A DNA stretch of 39,419 bases from JANLSO01 sp031362405 (GCA_031362405.1 JANLSO010000036.1:1-39419), one strand, 5' to 3'; shown: positions 31,437-39,341, numbered from the stretch's first letter. Made by a program: numbers and translations. Notes: generated from the letters alone by a model not told the origin.

Positions 31437-32099
31437 ATGTCTGAGCTCATCACCCTCGCCGCGCTTGATGCTGACGGCGCCATCCAAGAAGCCGCGTACG
31501 CCATCGACCCCGAAGGCGCAGCCACGCGTGCCGACTTCTTCAAGAAGGCCGCCATCGGCGGCGGCACCCTGGTCGCCGGCGGCGTGATCTTCGCCGGCCT
31601 GCCCGCCCTTGCCCTCGGCGCACCGTCGAAGGCCCAGGACGTCAAGATCCTGAACTACGCCCTCACCCTCGAGTTCCTCGAGACGGCCTTCTACAAAGAA
31701 GCCCGTGAGAAGGCCAACTTGACGGGCGAGACCGCCAAGTTCGCCGAGGTCGTTTACGCCCACGAAGCCGCACACGTCGCGGCCATCAAGTCGGTGCTCG
31801 GCAAGAAGGCCGTTACGAGCCCGAAGTTCAACTTCGGTGCCACGACCGGCTCGCAGGCCACGTTCCAGGCGACCGCTCTGGCGGTCGAAGACCTGGGTGT
31901 CTCGGCGTACGCGGGCCAGGGCCCGTTTGTCAAGCAGCTGGCCGTCGCGCGCGCCGCCCTGTCGATCCACTCCGTCGAGGCGCGTCACGCCGCGTGGATT
32001 CGCAACATCGTCGGCGAGAACCCTGCGCCGAACGCGTTCGACCCGTCACGCAACATGAAGCAGGTCCTCAAGGTCGCGGGCGGCTTCATCGCCAAGTAG
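31437..32099 (+). CDS. Ferritin-like (Ferritin_2) protein with Tat-like leader
   Basis: A 220-residue protein; GGAG lies 7 nt before the ATG. After a 30-residue leader comes TRADFFKKAAIGGGTLVAGG and a hydrophobic stretch, then a four-helix ferritin-like domain. Candidate metal ligands are Glu82 (LEFLETAFY), Glu110/His113 (AHEAAH), Glu151 (AVEDLG) and Glu181/His184 (VEARHA). Relatives normally have RR in the leader for Tat export; here the second arginine is alanine (TRADFFKK), so Tat use is doubtful despite the tatAC genes directly downstream. A hairpin separates it from tatA. Possible roles are iron handling or peroxide defence at the envelope. Confidence 0.85.
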   Translation: MSELITLAALDADGAIQEAAYAIDPEGAATRADFFKKAAIGGGTLVAGGVIFAGLPALALGAPSKAQDVKILNYALTLEFLETAFYKEAREKANLTGETAKFAEVVYAHEAAHVAAIKSVLGKKAVTSPKFNFGATTGSQATFQATALAVEDLGVSAYAGQGPFVKQLAVARAALSIHSVEARHAAWIRNIVGENPAPNAFDPSRNMKQVLKVAGGFIAK

Positions 32100-32109
32100 T
32101 CCCGGCTCT

Positions 32110-32140
32110 CGTGGTGGGTCGTCGCTGACGGCCCACCACG
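32110..32140. terminator. Strong hairpin between ferritin-like gene and tatA
   Basis: gtggtgggtcgtc (32111-32123) pairs with gacggcccaccac (32127-32139) around the 3-nt loop gct, with one G-T pair, and C32110-G32140 extends it. No T-tract follows, so it is an actinobacterial-type I-shaped terminator at best. It suggests that tatAC is transcribed separately. Confidence 0.6.
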
Positions 32141-32174
32141 GGGACACCTCCATCGCACCGAAAGGAACTTCGTC

Positions 32175-32444
32175 GTGTTCGACATTTCCCCGATCCAGAT
32201 CATCATCGTTCTCGCGATCGCACTCCTCATCTTCGGCCCGAAGCGTCTTCCCGAGCTCGGCCGCAATCTCGGCTCCGGACTTCGTGACTTCAAGAACGGC
32301 ATCTCCGGCGATCTGCCCGAGCCGACCGTTACCCACGCCGTCGTCGCCGAACCGGTCGTGACCGCCGAGCAGCTGATCAAGGACGCTGCCCAGCCGGCTC
32401 CGGTTGGCGCTGACGAGATTCACCACACACCGGCCGCCGCCTAA
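32175..32444 (+). CDS. tatA: Sec-independent translocase subunit TatA
   Basis: An 89-residue protein starting with GTG after AAAGGAACTTCGTC. The N-terminal helix IQIIIVLAIALLIFGP is followed by KRLPELGRNLGSGLRDFK, the hinge and amphipathic helix of TatA. The acidic/alanine-rich tail is variable, as usual. TatA polymerises to form the pore for folded proteins carrying twin-arginine signals. tatC follows after 25 bp. No separate tatB gene is in the window, typical of minimal two-component Tat systems where TatA serves both roles. The nitroreductase at 6718 is a likely cargo. Confidence 0.95.
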   Translation: MFDISPIQIIIVLAIALLIFGPKRLPELGRNLGSGLRDFKNGISGDLPEPTVTHAVVAEPVVTAEQLIKDAAQPAPVGADEIHHTPAAA

Positions 32445-32469
32445 CCGCACCGACGCCCGGAGCCCACCG

Positions 32470-33246
32470 ATGCCCGTGAACCTTCGCGTCGGGCCGCGCC
32501 GCGCGCGGTCCGACGACCGACTCCACCTGACCGAGCACCTCGACGAGCTGCGTCGACGCCTGATCATCAGCGCGCTCGCGCTGGTCGTGGCGTTCGCGGG
32601 CATGTACGCGATCCACAACGAGCTGATTGCGTTCCTCACCCGGCCGCTGCCGGGTGACAACAACCGGCTGCTTACTCTGTCGCCAACGGAGCCGTTCTTC
32701 ACGGTGCTGAAACTGTCGCTGTGGGCGGCGATCATCGTCGCCCTGCCGGTATGGCTCTACCAGCTGTACGCGTTCATCATCCCGGCCGTGTCCGACCAGT
32801 CGCGTAAGGTGATGATCGCCGTAGTCACCGGCGTTGCCGGTCTCTTTATGGGTGGCGTTGCCTTCGGGTACCTCGTCGTGCTGCCGGTCGCCCTGAACTT
32901 CCTCATCGGGTTTGGCGGTGACACGTTCAACACGCAGCTGCGGGCCGGCGAATACTTCAGCTTCGCAACCAGCATGCTCCTCGCCGCGGGCCTGCTGTTC
33001 GAGGTTCCGGTGGCGATGACCGCGATGGCACGAATGGGTGTGGCCAGCGCCGCGCTCTATAGAAAGCACTGGCGGATCGCCTTGGTCGCGATCGCCGCGG
33101 TTGCCGCGATCCTTCCAGGCGGTGACCCGATCAGCATGTTCTTGCTGATGATACCCCAGTTCGTGCTCTACGGCCTCGGCATCGCTCTGGCGGCGAAGTT
33201 CGGCCAGCCCGCCCCGTGGAGAAACGAACAGCTCGACCCGATGTAG
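32470..33246 (+). CDS. tatC: Sec-independent translocase subunit TatC
   Basis: A 258-residue protein; the ATG at 32470 is preceded by CGGAGCCCACCG. Six membrane helices are visible. The N-terminal cytoplasmic motif TEHLDELRRRLIISALAL contains the conserved glutamate that reads the twin-arginine signal. Later blocks are LSPTEPFFTVLKLSLWAAI, GYLVVLPVALNFLIGFG and ILPGGDPISMFLLMIPQFVLYG. TatC is the receptor of the Tat machinery and works with TatA from the same operon. The reading frame could begin earlier but then overlaps tatA. Intact. Confidence 0.95.
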   Translation: MPVNLRVGPRRARSDDRLHLTEHLDELRRRLIISALALVVAFAGMYAIHNELIAFLTRPLPGDNNRLLTLSPTEPFFTVLKLSLWAAIIVALPVWLYQLYAFIIPAVSDQSRKVMIAVVTGVAGLFMGGVAFGYLVVLPVALNFLIGFGGDTFNTQLRAGEYFSFATSMLLAAGLLFEVPVAMTAMARMGVASAALYRKHWRIALVAIAAVAAILPGGDPISMFLLMIPQFVLYGLGIALAAKFGQPAPWRNEQLDPM

Positions 33247-33266
33247 GCGTGGCGTCTGGCAGATGA

Positions 33267-33443
33267 GTGCGCTGCTCGATCGCATCCCGCGTGAGCAGGA
33301 CCGAAGCGATCGAACGAGCTCTGCGCGCCTTCCTGGCCGATGACGCAACCGCCACGCTCCGCAACCGCGCGGGCACCTCGAGATCGACGACCTTCCCACG
33401 ACCTTTCGCGCACGTGACCGTTCGTCGTAACGGCCCTCGCTGA
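33267..33443 (+). pseudogene. Possible VapB/ribbon-helix-helix antitoxin remnant
   Basis: A 58-codon frame contains VSRTEAIERALRAFLADD, a pattern common in the DNA-binding helices of VapB-like ribbon-helix-helix antitoxins. The preceding strand, normally an alternating polar/hydrophobic beta-ribbon, is not present (VRCSIASR), and the tail is nonsense-like, rich in Arg and Thr. No toxin gene follows directly; a PIN-like remnant lies 1.8 kb downstream. It may be the broken N- and C-trimmed part of an antitoxin. Evidence is only one motif. Confidence 0.35.
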
Positions 33444-33613
33444 CCGTCGGTTTGGGTCGACCGTCCGCGGACGGCGTTTCGCGGACCCGTGGCCGTATTC
33501 GATCCATGCCCGCGCCCAACCCCCGGCGGGCGGAGCTGTGGCAGCTGCTCACACGGCGTAGGCCAGACCACGCCCTCAGCACCATCGAGCCGCGGCGCTG
33601 TTGTGTCAAAAAA

Positions 33614-33628
33614 CGGTGCCGGACACCG
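33614..33628. repeat. Short GGTGCC/GGACACC palindrome
   Basis: cggtg-ccgga-caccg, preceded by gtgtcaaaaaa. The A-run beside a GGTGCC core recalls the loop of the element at 16062-16134 (gacacaaaaaacaagg). Confidence 0.5.
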
Positions 33629-33824
33629 TCTGCCGACATCGGTCGGACCGTCGACGCCTGAACCCTCCTTCAGGAGGCGCCTCTTTCCCCGCGCGGTGGA
33701 ACCCGTGGTGGTCCAGACGGCCTGCTGCTGCGTAGAGGTCTTATGAAGGTTGGAAATGAGGGCACGCGAGGCATGCGAGCCGCTCTCCCCAAACCCCATC
33801 CCCGGTCAACCCAAGGACCTCCTC

Positions 33825-34721
33825 ATGAAGATTCGATCACTGGCCATCCCCATGGCTGTCGGAACCGCTGCGCTCGCCCTCGTGGCCGCTGGTTGTGGAG
33901 ACGACAGCGCGAGCTCCACCGACGTCACCACGGGCGCGACCGCTGGCATCACGACGGCAGCTCCTGCTTCGAGCTCCTCCGCGGTGACCATCGTGCAGCC
34001 GGCCGACGGCGCGTCGGTGAGCCAGCCCGTCATCCTGAAGGCTGACGTCTCCGAGTTCCAGATCAACGGTGCCGCCGTCGGTAAGGCCCCCAAGGCCGGT
34101 GAGGGTCACCTGCACTGGTCGATGGACGGCGGTAAGTACGACCTGCCGAAGTACTCGGGCGCGAACGGCGATCTGGCCGTGAAGCTCGGTGTGCAGGGCA
34201 AGTACTCGCCGAGCGTGACGCCGACCATCACCTACATGAACCTTCCGGCGGGTAAGCACACCGTCGAGGTCTACTTGGCCAACAACGATCACAGCGATGT
34301 CGGCCCCAAGGCCACGGCCTCCTTCACGGTGGCCGGTGGCGGCACGGCGGCGGCCGGCAGCCCGTCGGTGAGCGTTGTGAAGCCCGTCGACGGATCGTCT
34401 GCCGCGGGTGCCGTAACCGCCGTCGTGAAGCTCGGCGGCTTCATGCTCAGCCCGTCAACGGTGGGCAAGGCCCCCAAAGCGGGTCAGGGCCACCTGCACT
34501 TCGCGATGGATGGCGGGAAGTACGACCTGCCGAAGTACTCGGGCGCCAACGGTGACCTCGCCGTGAAGCTCGGTGTGCAGGGCAAGTACTCGCCGAGCGT
34601 CACCCCGACCATCACCTACAAGAACCTCCCGGCCGGAAAGCACACGCTCGAGGTCTACCTGGCCAACAACGACCACAGCAACGTCGGCCCCGACGCCATG
34701 ACCACGTTCATGGTCAAGTAA
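33825..34721 (+). CDS. Lipoprotein with two tandem DUF4399-like domains
   Basis: A 298-residue protein; AAGGA sits 7 nt before the ATG. The signal peptide ends in a lipobox LVAAGC (Cys24), then a Ser/Thr-rich linker. Two domains repeat with a 128-residue period. Each has GKAPKAGxGHLHWSMDGGKYD-type sequence, then DLPKYSGANGDLAVKLGVQG and NLPAGKHTxEVYLANNDHS. The nearly identical core suggests recent duplication. The pattern (GHxH, LPPGKHTLxLxLAxxxH-like) resembles DUF4399 domains, whose function is unknown; the histidines might bind metal. It is followed at one-base overlap (TAATG) by a cupredoxin, so a role near copper or redox at the envelope is plausible. Confidence 0.82.
   Translation: MKIRSLAIPMAVGTAALALVAAGCGDDSASSTDVTTGATAGITTAAPASSSSAVTIVQPADGASVSQPVILKADVSEFQINGAAVGKAPKAGEGHLHWSMDGGKYDLPKYSGANGDLAVKLGVQGKYSPSVTPTITYMNLPAGKHTVEVYLANNDHSDVGPKATASFTVAGGGTAAAGSPSVSVVKPVDGSSAAGAVTAVVKLGGFMLSPSTVGKAPKAGQGHLHFAMDGGKYDLPKYSGANGDLAVKLGVQGKYSPSVTPTITYKNLPAGKHTLEVYLANNDHSNVGPDAMTTFMVK
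34077..34310 (+). repeat. Coding tandem repeat, copy 1
   Basis: Homologous to 34461-34694 at a 384-bp offset (128 codons). Many third-position differences but almost identical protein. Confidence 0.8.
34461..34694 (+). repeat. Coding tandem repeat, copy 2
   Basis: Second copy of the 34077-34310 unit; the long stretch beginning at DGGKYDLPKYSG is identical in both proteins. Confidence 0.8.
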
Positions 34722-35134
34722 TGGGGCCCCGCGGCCTTCTCACCATCGCTCTCGGTATGGCCGCGACGCTCGTCGCCGTGGCGGGCTGCGCAGACTCCGC
34801 AAAGGAGCCTTCGCAGCCCGCGCCCGGCGCGCCGGCGCCGGCGGTAGCGGCGCCCACGGCGACGAACCAGGTCGTGATGGGCGACTACGTCTTCCGGCCG
34901 GCCAACCTCACCGTGAAGGCCGGCGAGCCGGTGACCTTCGTCAACGACGGGAAGGTCGAGCACACGGTCGCCGACACGACCCCGGCGGGCGAGATCCGCT
35001 CACGGCTGATCAAGCCGCGACCTCTGGCCACCGGGCAGACCCAGCAAGTGACCTTTCGCGTGCCCGGACAAGTCACGTACACCTGCACTTTCCACCCGAC
35101 ATTGATGTCCGGCCGGATCACCGTGGTCAAGTAG
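34721..35134 (+). CDS. Cupredoxin (plastocyanin-like) lipoprotein
   Basis: A 137-residue protein. Signal peptide with lipobox VAVAGC (Cys23), Ala/Pro-rich linker, then an 85-residue cupredoxin fold (YVFRPANLTVKAGEPVTFVN). A complete type 1 copper site is present: His81 (EHTV), Cys122, His125 (TCTFHPTLM) and Met129. It is a membrane-anchored electron carrier or copper-binding protein on the outer face. The start shares one base with the stop of the repeat lipoprotein (TAATG), showing a two-gene operon. Redox partner unknown. Confidence 0.9.
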   Translation: MGPRGLLTIALGMAATLVAVAGCADSAKEPSQPAPGAPAPAVAAPTATNQVVMGDYVFRPANLTVKAGEPVTFVNDGKVEHTVADTTPAGEIRSRLIKPRPLATGQTQQVTFRVPGQVTYTCTFHPTLMSGRITVVK

Positions 35135-35212
35135 GGCTGCGCGCCATCGAAATCGCAGAACTGGTTCGCGGAGGTCGGGCGGGCGAGGTTGACTGACTTC
35201 GATCTCCTGAGC

Positions 35213-35341
35213 GTGGTCGTCGATGCGTCTACTCCGCTGTTTACGCTGCGGCCACTGAAGCCCTCGACGCCCCAATGATCGCCGTTGACGGGCGGGCTCC
35301 CCGACGCACATGCACTGCCGGCATCCCGGCAGTGCATCTCA
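35213..35341 (+). pseudogene. Possible VapC/PIN-domain toxin remnant
   Basis: A plus-strand start VVVDAS (35213-35230) matches the first beta-strand of PIN-domain toxins. In another frame right after it, YSAVYAAATEALDAPMIAVDGR matches the C-terminal part of VapC (the YxxAYxALAEALDAPLxTxDxR pattern), as if the middle 80 residues were deleted. Two of the usual acidic catalytic positions (D in VDAS and in AVDGR) are present. Nothing functional is expected. It may be the partner of the antitoxin-like remnant near 33267, now separated by the lipoprotein operon. Confidence 0.4.
35310..35337. terminator. 12-bp perfect hairpin between convergent genes
   Basis: Arms atgcactgccgg (35310-35321) and ccggcagtgcat (35326-35337) with a 4-nt loop catc. 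It lies between the plus-strand cupredoxin gene and the minus-strand methyltransferase gene, so it may end both transcripts. No T-tract. It overlaps the PIN-like remnant. Confidence 0.55.
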
Positions 35342-35367
35342 ATGAGCGGCGCGGGTTGAAGGCTCCG

Positions 35368-36030
35368 CTAGGCCAGCGGCCGGAATTCGTGCAGGTGGAT
35401 GACGGGCCCGCTCTCATCGGGGTGCTCGCAGACGCGATCCTCGCGGGTATGGCTCCAGCCCTGCGCGGCCAGAAGTTCCACCAGGTAGCTCGCATCGGGC
35501 CGTCGGGGATCCGTGACCACGACCCGCGTGGCCGGGCTGACAAGGCGCGGCAAGAGCGCGGCGAGCGCGTCGCTGTTTCTGCGTTCGTAGACCACATCGG
35601 CGGCGATGATGAGATCAAACGGCGCCGCCGCCATGAGCTGCGCGGGCGGATCCCGCCAGTCGACGACCATCGTCGCGAGCCGGCCGACGCCCGCGTGGCC
35701 GGCGTTGCGACGGGCAAACTCCAGGGCCTCCGGGTACCAATCGGTGGCAAGGACATCGGCGGTCTGGCGACGGGCGACGAGAGACGGCATACCCAGGCCG
35801 CAGCCGAGTTCGAGCACCCGGCGGCCGGCCAAATCGAGTGTTGCCACGTGTTCGGCGAGCACGAGGGCGCTCGGCCAGAGTTCCGCCCAGTAGGGAAGCC
35901 GCTCGTCGTCGTCGTAGGCGTCCTCGTCGATGAGGTCCATAGCTGACCGGGGGCGCAGAACGTCGACCTCGAGGCCCGCGACGGTCACCGTCTCGCTCAC
36001 CACATCGAAGCCGTGAAATCGCGATTCCAT
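35368..36030 (-). CDS. Class I SAM-dependent methyltransferase (protein-lysine type)
   Basis: A 220-residue protein. The SAM-binding motif is RRVLELGCGLGMPSLVA, followed by VLATDWYPEALEFAR and FDLIIAADVVYERRN. YWAELWPSALVLAEHV before motif I is shared with the METTL20/21 and PrmA-like group that methylates lysines in proteins. The substrate cannot be told. AGGAGG occurs 14 nt upstream of the ATG, a little far. It shares its 78-bp upstream gap with the divergent acidic-protein gene. The C-terminal RPLA follows a GPVIHLHEF ending strand. Confidence 0.82.
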   Translation of the reverse strand: MESRFHGFDVVSETVTVAGLEVDVLRPRSAMDLIDEDAYDDDERLPYWAELWPSALVLAEHVATLDLAGRRVLELGCGLGMPSLVARRQTADVLATDWYPEALEFARRNAGHAGVGRLATMVVDWRDPPAQLMAAAPFDLIIAADVVYERRNSDALAALLPRLVSPATRVVVTDPRRPDASYLVELLAAQGWSHTREDRVCEHPDESGPVIHLHEFRPLA

Positions 36031-36049
36031 CGCGCGTGAGGCTACCTCC

Positions 36050-36079
36050 TCGACCGGGGGCGGGCTGCCCCGCTATCCT
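36050..36079 (+). promoter_or_regulatory. Housekeeping-type promoter candidate for the acidic protein gene
   Basis: TCGACC (36050-36055), 18-bp spacer, TATCCT (36074-36079), about 30 bp before the GTG at 36109. Each hexamer matches four of six consensus bases. No GGGTAC element is found here, unlike the stress-type genes. Confidence 0.35.
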
Positions 36080-36108
36080 GCCTCTGCCGACGTATCGAAG
36101 GAGCACGC

Positions 36109-36543
36109 GTGAGCGAGAACGAGGAAGTGGCGGCTGCGGCCGCCGAAGAGCCCGCCGTCGAGGAGACCCCAGCCGTTGAGGCCGAGGCCGCCGCCGAGGA
36201 GGCGGTGGTCGAAGAACCCGTCGCCGAGGCGCCCGTCGTCGACGAGCCCGTTGCTGAGGAGCCCGTCGCCGAAGAGCCCGAGGTAGAGGTCACGATCGAG
36301 GACGGGGTCGCGACGGTTCCGCTTACCGCCGCCACCTCTCGCGAGGCGCGGGTCTACCTCTGCGAGCGTGGTCACCGGACGCTGAAGTTGTGGGGCGACC
36401 CGCCGCCGATCTGTCAGGCGCGGCCCACACGGTCGGGCCCTGTCTGCGGACGTCCGATCTACCACATGACCGAGCTGCCCGAGCAGGTGCAGAAGGCGCT
36501 CAACCCGTTGAAGGCCTCCAAGAAGAAGGCCGGCAAGAAGTAG
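36109..36543 (+). CDS. Acidic low-complexity protein with Cys/His C-terminal domain
   Basis: A 144-residue protein; GAAGGAG precedes the GTG start. The first 65 residues are an extreme Ala/Glu/Val/Pro repeat (EEPAVEETPAVE; VAEEPVAEEP), likely disordered. The rest is a compact domain: ARVYLCERGHRTLKLWGD, then PPICQARPTRSGPVCGRP, which offers Cys/His/Cys/Cys that could hold zinc, and a lysine-rich tail (KASKKKAGKK). I do not recognise the family. The Cys-X3-His plus two later cysteines resemble a zinc ribbon, as in some ribosome- or nucleic-acid-associated small proteins; that is inference. It stands alone, closed by a terminator. Confidence 0.72.
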   Translation: MSENEEVAAAAAEEPAVEETPAVEAEAAAEEAVVEEPVAEAPVVDEPVAEEPVAEEPEVEVTIEDGVATVPLTAATSREARVYLCERGHRTLKLWGDPPPICQARPTRSGPVCGRPIYHMTELPEQVQKALNPLKASKKKAGKK

Positions 36544-36552
36544 TTCTCCGCT

Positions 36553-36582
36553 CCTGGGGTGACGCACGAGCGTCGCCCCAGG
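36553..36582. terminator. 13-bp bidirectional hairpin terminator
   Basis: cctggggtgacgc (36553-36565) pairs with gcgtcgccccagg (36570-36582) around loop acga, with one G-T pair. It lies in the 48-bp gap between convergent genes and likely ends both. No T-tract. Confidence 0.7.
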
Positions 36583-36591
36583 ATGCGAAGG

Positions 36592-38385
36592 TCAGCCGGC
36601 TTCGGCGACCTCGACCATGCGAGTCATCTCCGCAAAGCCCGGCTCCCAGACGTCCGGGTCGTCCAAATCGACGCCCAAGGGGCGCAGCAGGTCGGTCGGC
36701 GTGGCCGATCCGCCCGCCGACAGGAAGTCGAGGTAGGGCGCAACGAAGTCGGCGCCCCGCTCGCGATACTGGGCGTAGAGGGCAAGGGTCGTCAGGTGCG
36801 CGAACACATACGCGTATGTGTAGAAGCGCGTCGAGATGAAGTGGGGGATGTACGACCAGCCCATTCGGTACCCATCGGGCAGGCTGATGCTGTCGCCGTA
36901 GTACTTCTCGTTCGCCTCGCGCCAGATGTCGCACAGGCGCTCTGCGGTGAGGGTCGAGCCCTCGCCGCGAAGGGCGTAGGCGCGCATCTCATAGCGCGCG
37001 AGCACCGTCTGGCGAAAGACGGTCGCAAACGATCCCTCGACGCGCTCGCAGATCAGGGCACGGCGGGTCTCAGGGTCGGTCTCGACCTCGAGTAGGTGAT
37101 CGAAGGTCAGGAGCTCGGCGAACGTCGACGGAACCTCTGCCAGCGCCAGGCCCGTGTGGGCCGAAAGGGCCGTCTGGCCGCGTGCTGACAGCGTGAAGTG
37201 CATGCCGTGCCCGAGTTCGTGGGCGAGGGTCATGACGTCGTCCATGCGGTCCGTGAAGTTCATCAGCACGAACGGTTCGGCGTCTTGCGCGACGGGTGCG
37301 CAGAACGCTCCGCCGCGCTTGCCGGCGCGCGGTTCGGCGTCGATGCGGCGGCCGTCGAAGAAGCCGCGCGCGATGTCCGAGATCTGAGGGGAGAAACGGC
37401 CGAACGACGTCTCGATGAGGTTCCGGGCCTCGGGGAAGTCGAGCCCGCGGCCACCGCCGATCGGTGCGTACTGATCCCACAGCTCGAGGCGGGGAAGACC
37501 GAGGATCTTCGCCTTGGCCTGGAACCACCGCTGCGCGAGCCCGTACTGGCCCTCGACGGCCTCCATCATCCGCTCGACGACCCCGCGGGAGAGTTCGTTG
37601 CGCAGGTGGGTGCGGTCCATCGGGTGCGCGTAGCCACGTAGAGCGTCATTCGACAGCCGGTCACCGACGAGCGTGTCGTAGCAGTGAGCGAGCGTGTCGA
37701 CGTGCGGCTCGAGCCCGGCGTATAGCGTCTCCAGGGCCCCTTGGCGACGCGCACGGTTGGGGTCACGTACCAGCGCGAGCAGCCGGTCGATCGTGTGTGG
37801 CTCCTCGCCGTCGCCCGAGTCGAACGGCACCTCGAGGGTGCTGGTAATGCGTGAGAACAGCGTCTGCCAGGCCCCGGTTGCGGCAGGCTCTCGCTCGCCG
37901 AGCATCCGCTCTTCGGGTTCGGCCAACACGTGGGGCGCAAACCGACGCATCGAGATCAGGTGGTGTCGATCGCGTGCGACCTGCGGTGCGTCGGCGAGCG
38001 CCGCCGCGCGGTCGCCGGGCAGCGCGATCCATTCGAGCTCGAAGAAGCGAAGGGCGTTGCCCGCCTCGACCAAGGCGCGGTCAACGGCTGAGGACAGGTC
38101 GCGGTTCTCTTCGTCGCTGACGTCGACCGACTCGCGCAGATGCCCGTATGAGGAAACGCGTGAGAGGTCGTTGTCGATCGCCGCCAGTTCGGCGAGGGCT
38201 TCTGCGAGCTCGGGCGGATCCATCTGTGCCAGGCGGCCGCGAAAGCGTGTCTCGAAGGCGCGCGCGCGGGTCAGGCCCGACTCCAGTTGCTGCCGGGCGT
38301 GGTCGGCATCGGGCACGATCGAGGAGAGGTCCCAGTGGATGCCGGCGGCATTGGGCCCGGATGAGGTGATCTCGGCGGTTGTCAT
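36592..38385 (-). CDS. pepF: M3-family oligoendopeptidase F
   Basis: A 597-residue metallopeptidase of normal PepF length. The zinc site is LAHELGHGMHF (His389, Glu390, His393), with the third ligand expected in the downstream EVPSTFAELL region (Glu about 418). The N-terminal half is helical and forms the clamp over the cleft. These cytoplasmic enzymes cut peptides of roughly 7-17 residues. Its ATG overlaps the stop of the PHP-domain gene (ATGA), so the two are co-transcribed; the functional link is not obvious. Intact. Confidence 0.94.
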   Translation of the reverse strand: MTTAEITSSGPNAAGIHWDLSSIVPDADHARQQLESGLTRARAFETRFRGRLAQMDPPELAEALAELAAIDNDLSRVSSYGHLRESVDVSDEENRDLSSAVDRALVEAGNALRFFELEWIALPGDRAAALADAPQVARDRHHLISMRRFAPHVLAEPEERMLGEREPAATGAWQTLFSRITSTLEVPFDSGDGEEPHTIDRLLALVRDPNRARRQGALETLYAGLEPHVDTLAHCYDTLVGDRLSNDALRGYAHPMDRTHLRNELSRGVVERMMEAVEGQYGLAQRWFQAKAKILGLPRLELWDQYAPIGGGRGLDFPEARNLIETSFGRFSPQISDIARGFFDGRRIDAEPRAGKRGGAFCAPVAQDAEPFVLMNFTDRMDDVMTLAHELGHGMHFTLSARGQTALSAHTGLALAEVPSTFAELLTFDHLLEVETDPETRRALICERVEGSFATVFRQTVLARYEMRAYALRGEGSTLTAERLCDIWREANEKYYGDSISLPDGYRMGWSYIPHFISTRFYTYAYVFAHLTTLALYAQYRERGADFVAPYLDFLSAGGSATPTDLLRPLGVDLDDPDVWEPGFAEMTRMVEVAEAG

Positions 38386-39230
38386 GGCCCTACGGTAGCG
38401 ACGCGCTCGACCAGGCGCAGGTGGGTCGTGTCCTTCAGGGGAGGTTCGCCGGTATCGCCGGGCTCACGGCCGTCACTGGGCCGGTGGAAGTCGGAGCCGC
38501 CACACATGATCAGATCGTGTCGACGCGCGAGCTTTCGGTATGCGGCACGTTGATCGGGGGTGTGCTCGGGGCGGTAGACCTCGATCCCCACGAGCCCGTG
38601 ATGGGTGAGCTTCGCCACGAGGCTGTCGAGATGCTGCGTGCCGAGGCGAAGGGTTCCCGGATGAGCGAGCACCGGTGCGCCCCCGCTGTCGCGGACCAGC
38701 TGCACTGCTTCGTCGGGGAGAATCCCCGTATGCGGAACCCATGCGGGACCGTGATCGTGGAGAAACCGGTCGAAGGCCTCCTGACGGGTGGCAACGTGTC
38801 CTGTGGCGATCAGGGCCTCGGCGACGTGCGGGCGCCCGATGGTGCCCCCCGCGCGGCTCTCGACGTCGGCCATCGTGATCGGCGCGCCCAGCGCTCCGAG
38901 CAGACGGACGACCTCCTCGGCCCGTGAGCGACGTCCGGCGGCCAGCTCGCGGAGCCTCGTCGTGAGCGGTTCGGGTGCGGCTTCCGGGAAGTACCCGAGC
39001 AGGTGAAGCGACCCCGAGGTGTACGTCACGCTGATCTCGACTCCGGGTAGCACGTCGATGCCGTGCAGTGCCGCGGCCGACAGCGCCTCGGGGACGCCCG
39101 CCATCGTGTCGTGGTCGGTGACCGCCAGCACCGTCACCCCGTGCTTCGCGGCCCGCGCGACCAGCTCGGTCGGCGACAGGTCACCGTCGGAACGCGTGGT
39201 GTGGGCATGCAGGTCAATCACCCGCTGCAC
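38382..39230 (-). CDS. PHP-domain phosphoesterase (RNase AM/YciV type)
   Basis: A 282-residue protein from the GTG at 39228-39230; starts at 39221 or 39278 are also possible. Metal-binding PHP motifs are complete: DLHAHTTRSDG, VTDHDT, PGVEIS, RPHVAEAL, LAHPG and GSDFH. The arrangement matches the YciV/Rnm group, which removes phosphate from 3',5'-bisphosphonucleotides and acts as a 5'-to-3' exonuclease on short RNAs. Its stop overlaps the pepF start. The exact substrate is inferred from family resemblance. Confidence 0.88.
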   Translation of the reverse strand: MQRVIDLHAHTTRSDGDLSPTELVARAAKHGVTVLAVTDHDTMAGVPEALSAAALHGIDVLPGVEISVTYTSGSLHLLGYFPEAAPEPLTTRLRELAAGRRSRAEEVVRLLGALGAPITMADVESRAGGTIGRPHVAEALIATGHVATRQEAFDRFLHDHGPAWVPHTGILPDEAVQLVRDSGGAPVLAHPGTLRLGTQHLDSLVAKLTHHGLVGIEVYRPEHTPDQRAAYRKLARRHDLIMCGGSDFHRPSDGREPGDTGEPPLKDTTHLRLVERVATVGP

Positions 39231-39341
39231 GCTAGAGCACCGACATCGCCTCGGGCACGTGTGCCGCTCGGGTGACACGATGGCCGACGACCAAAGAAAT
39301 CGGATCAGCCAGCACGGTTGGTTCGGAACGGGAGGACGCAG

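Larger units (their letters stand above)
33247..33824. other. Gap of 578 bp after tatC
   Basis: Holds a possible antitoxin remnant (33267-33443), a GGTGCC-type palindrome (33614-33628) and a short hairpin cctcct-tc-aggagg (33664-33677). No other convincing gene was seen. Confidence 0.5.
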
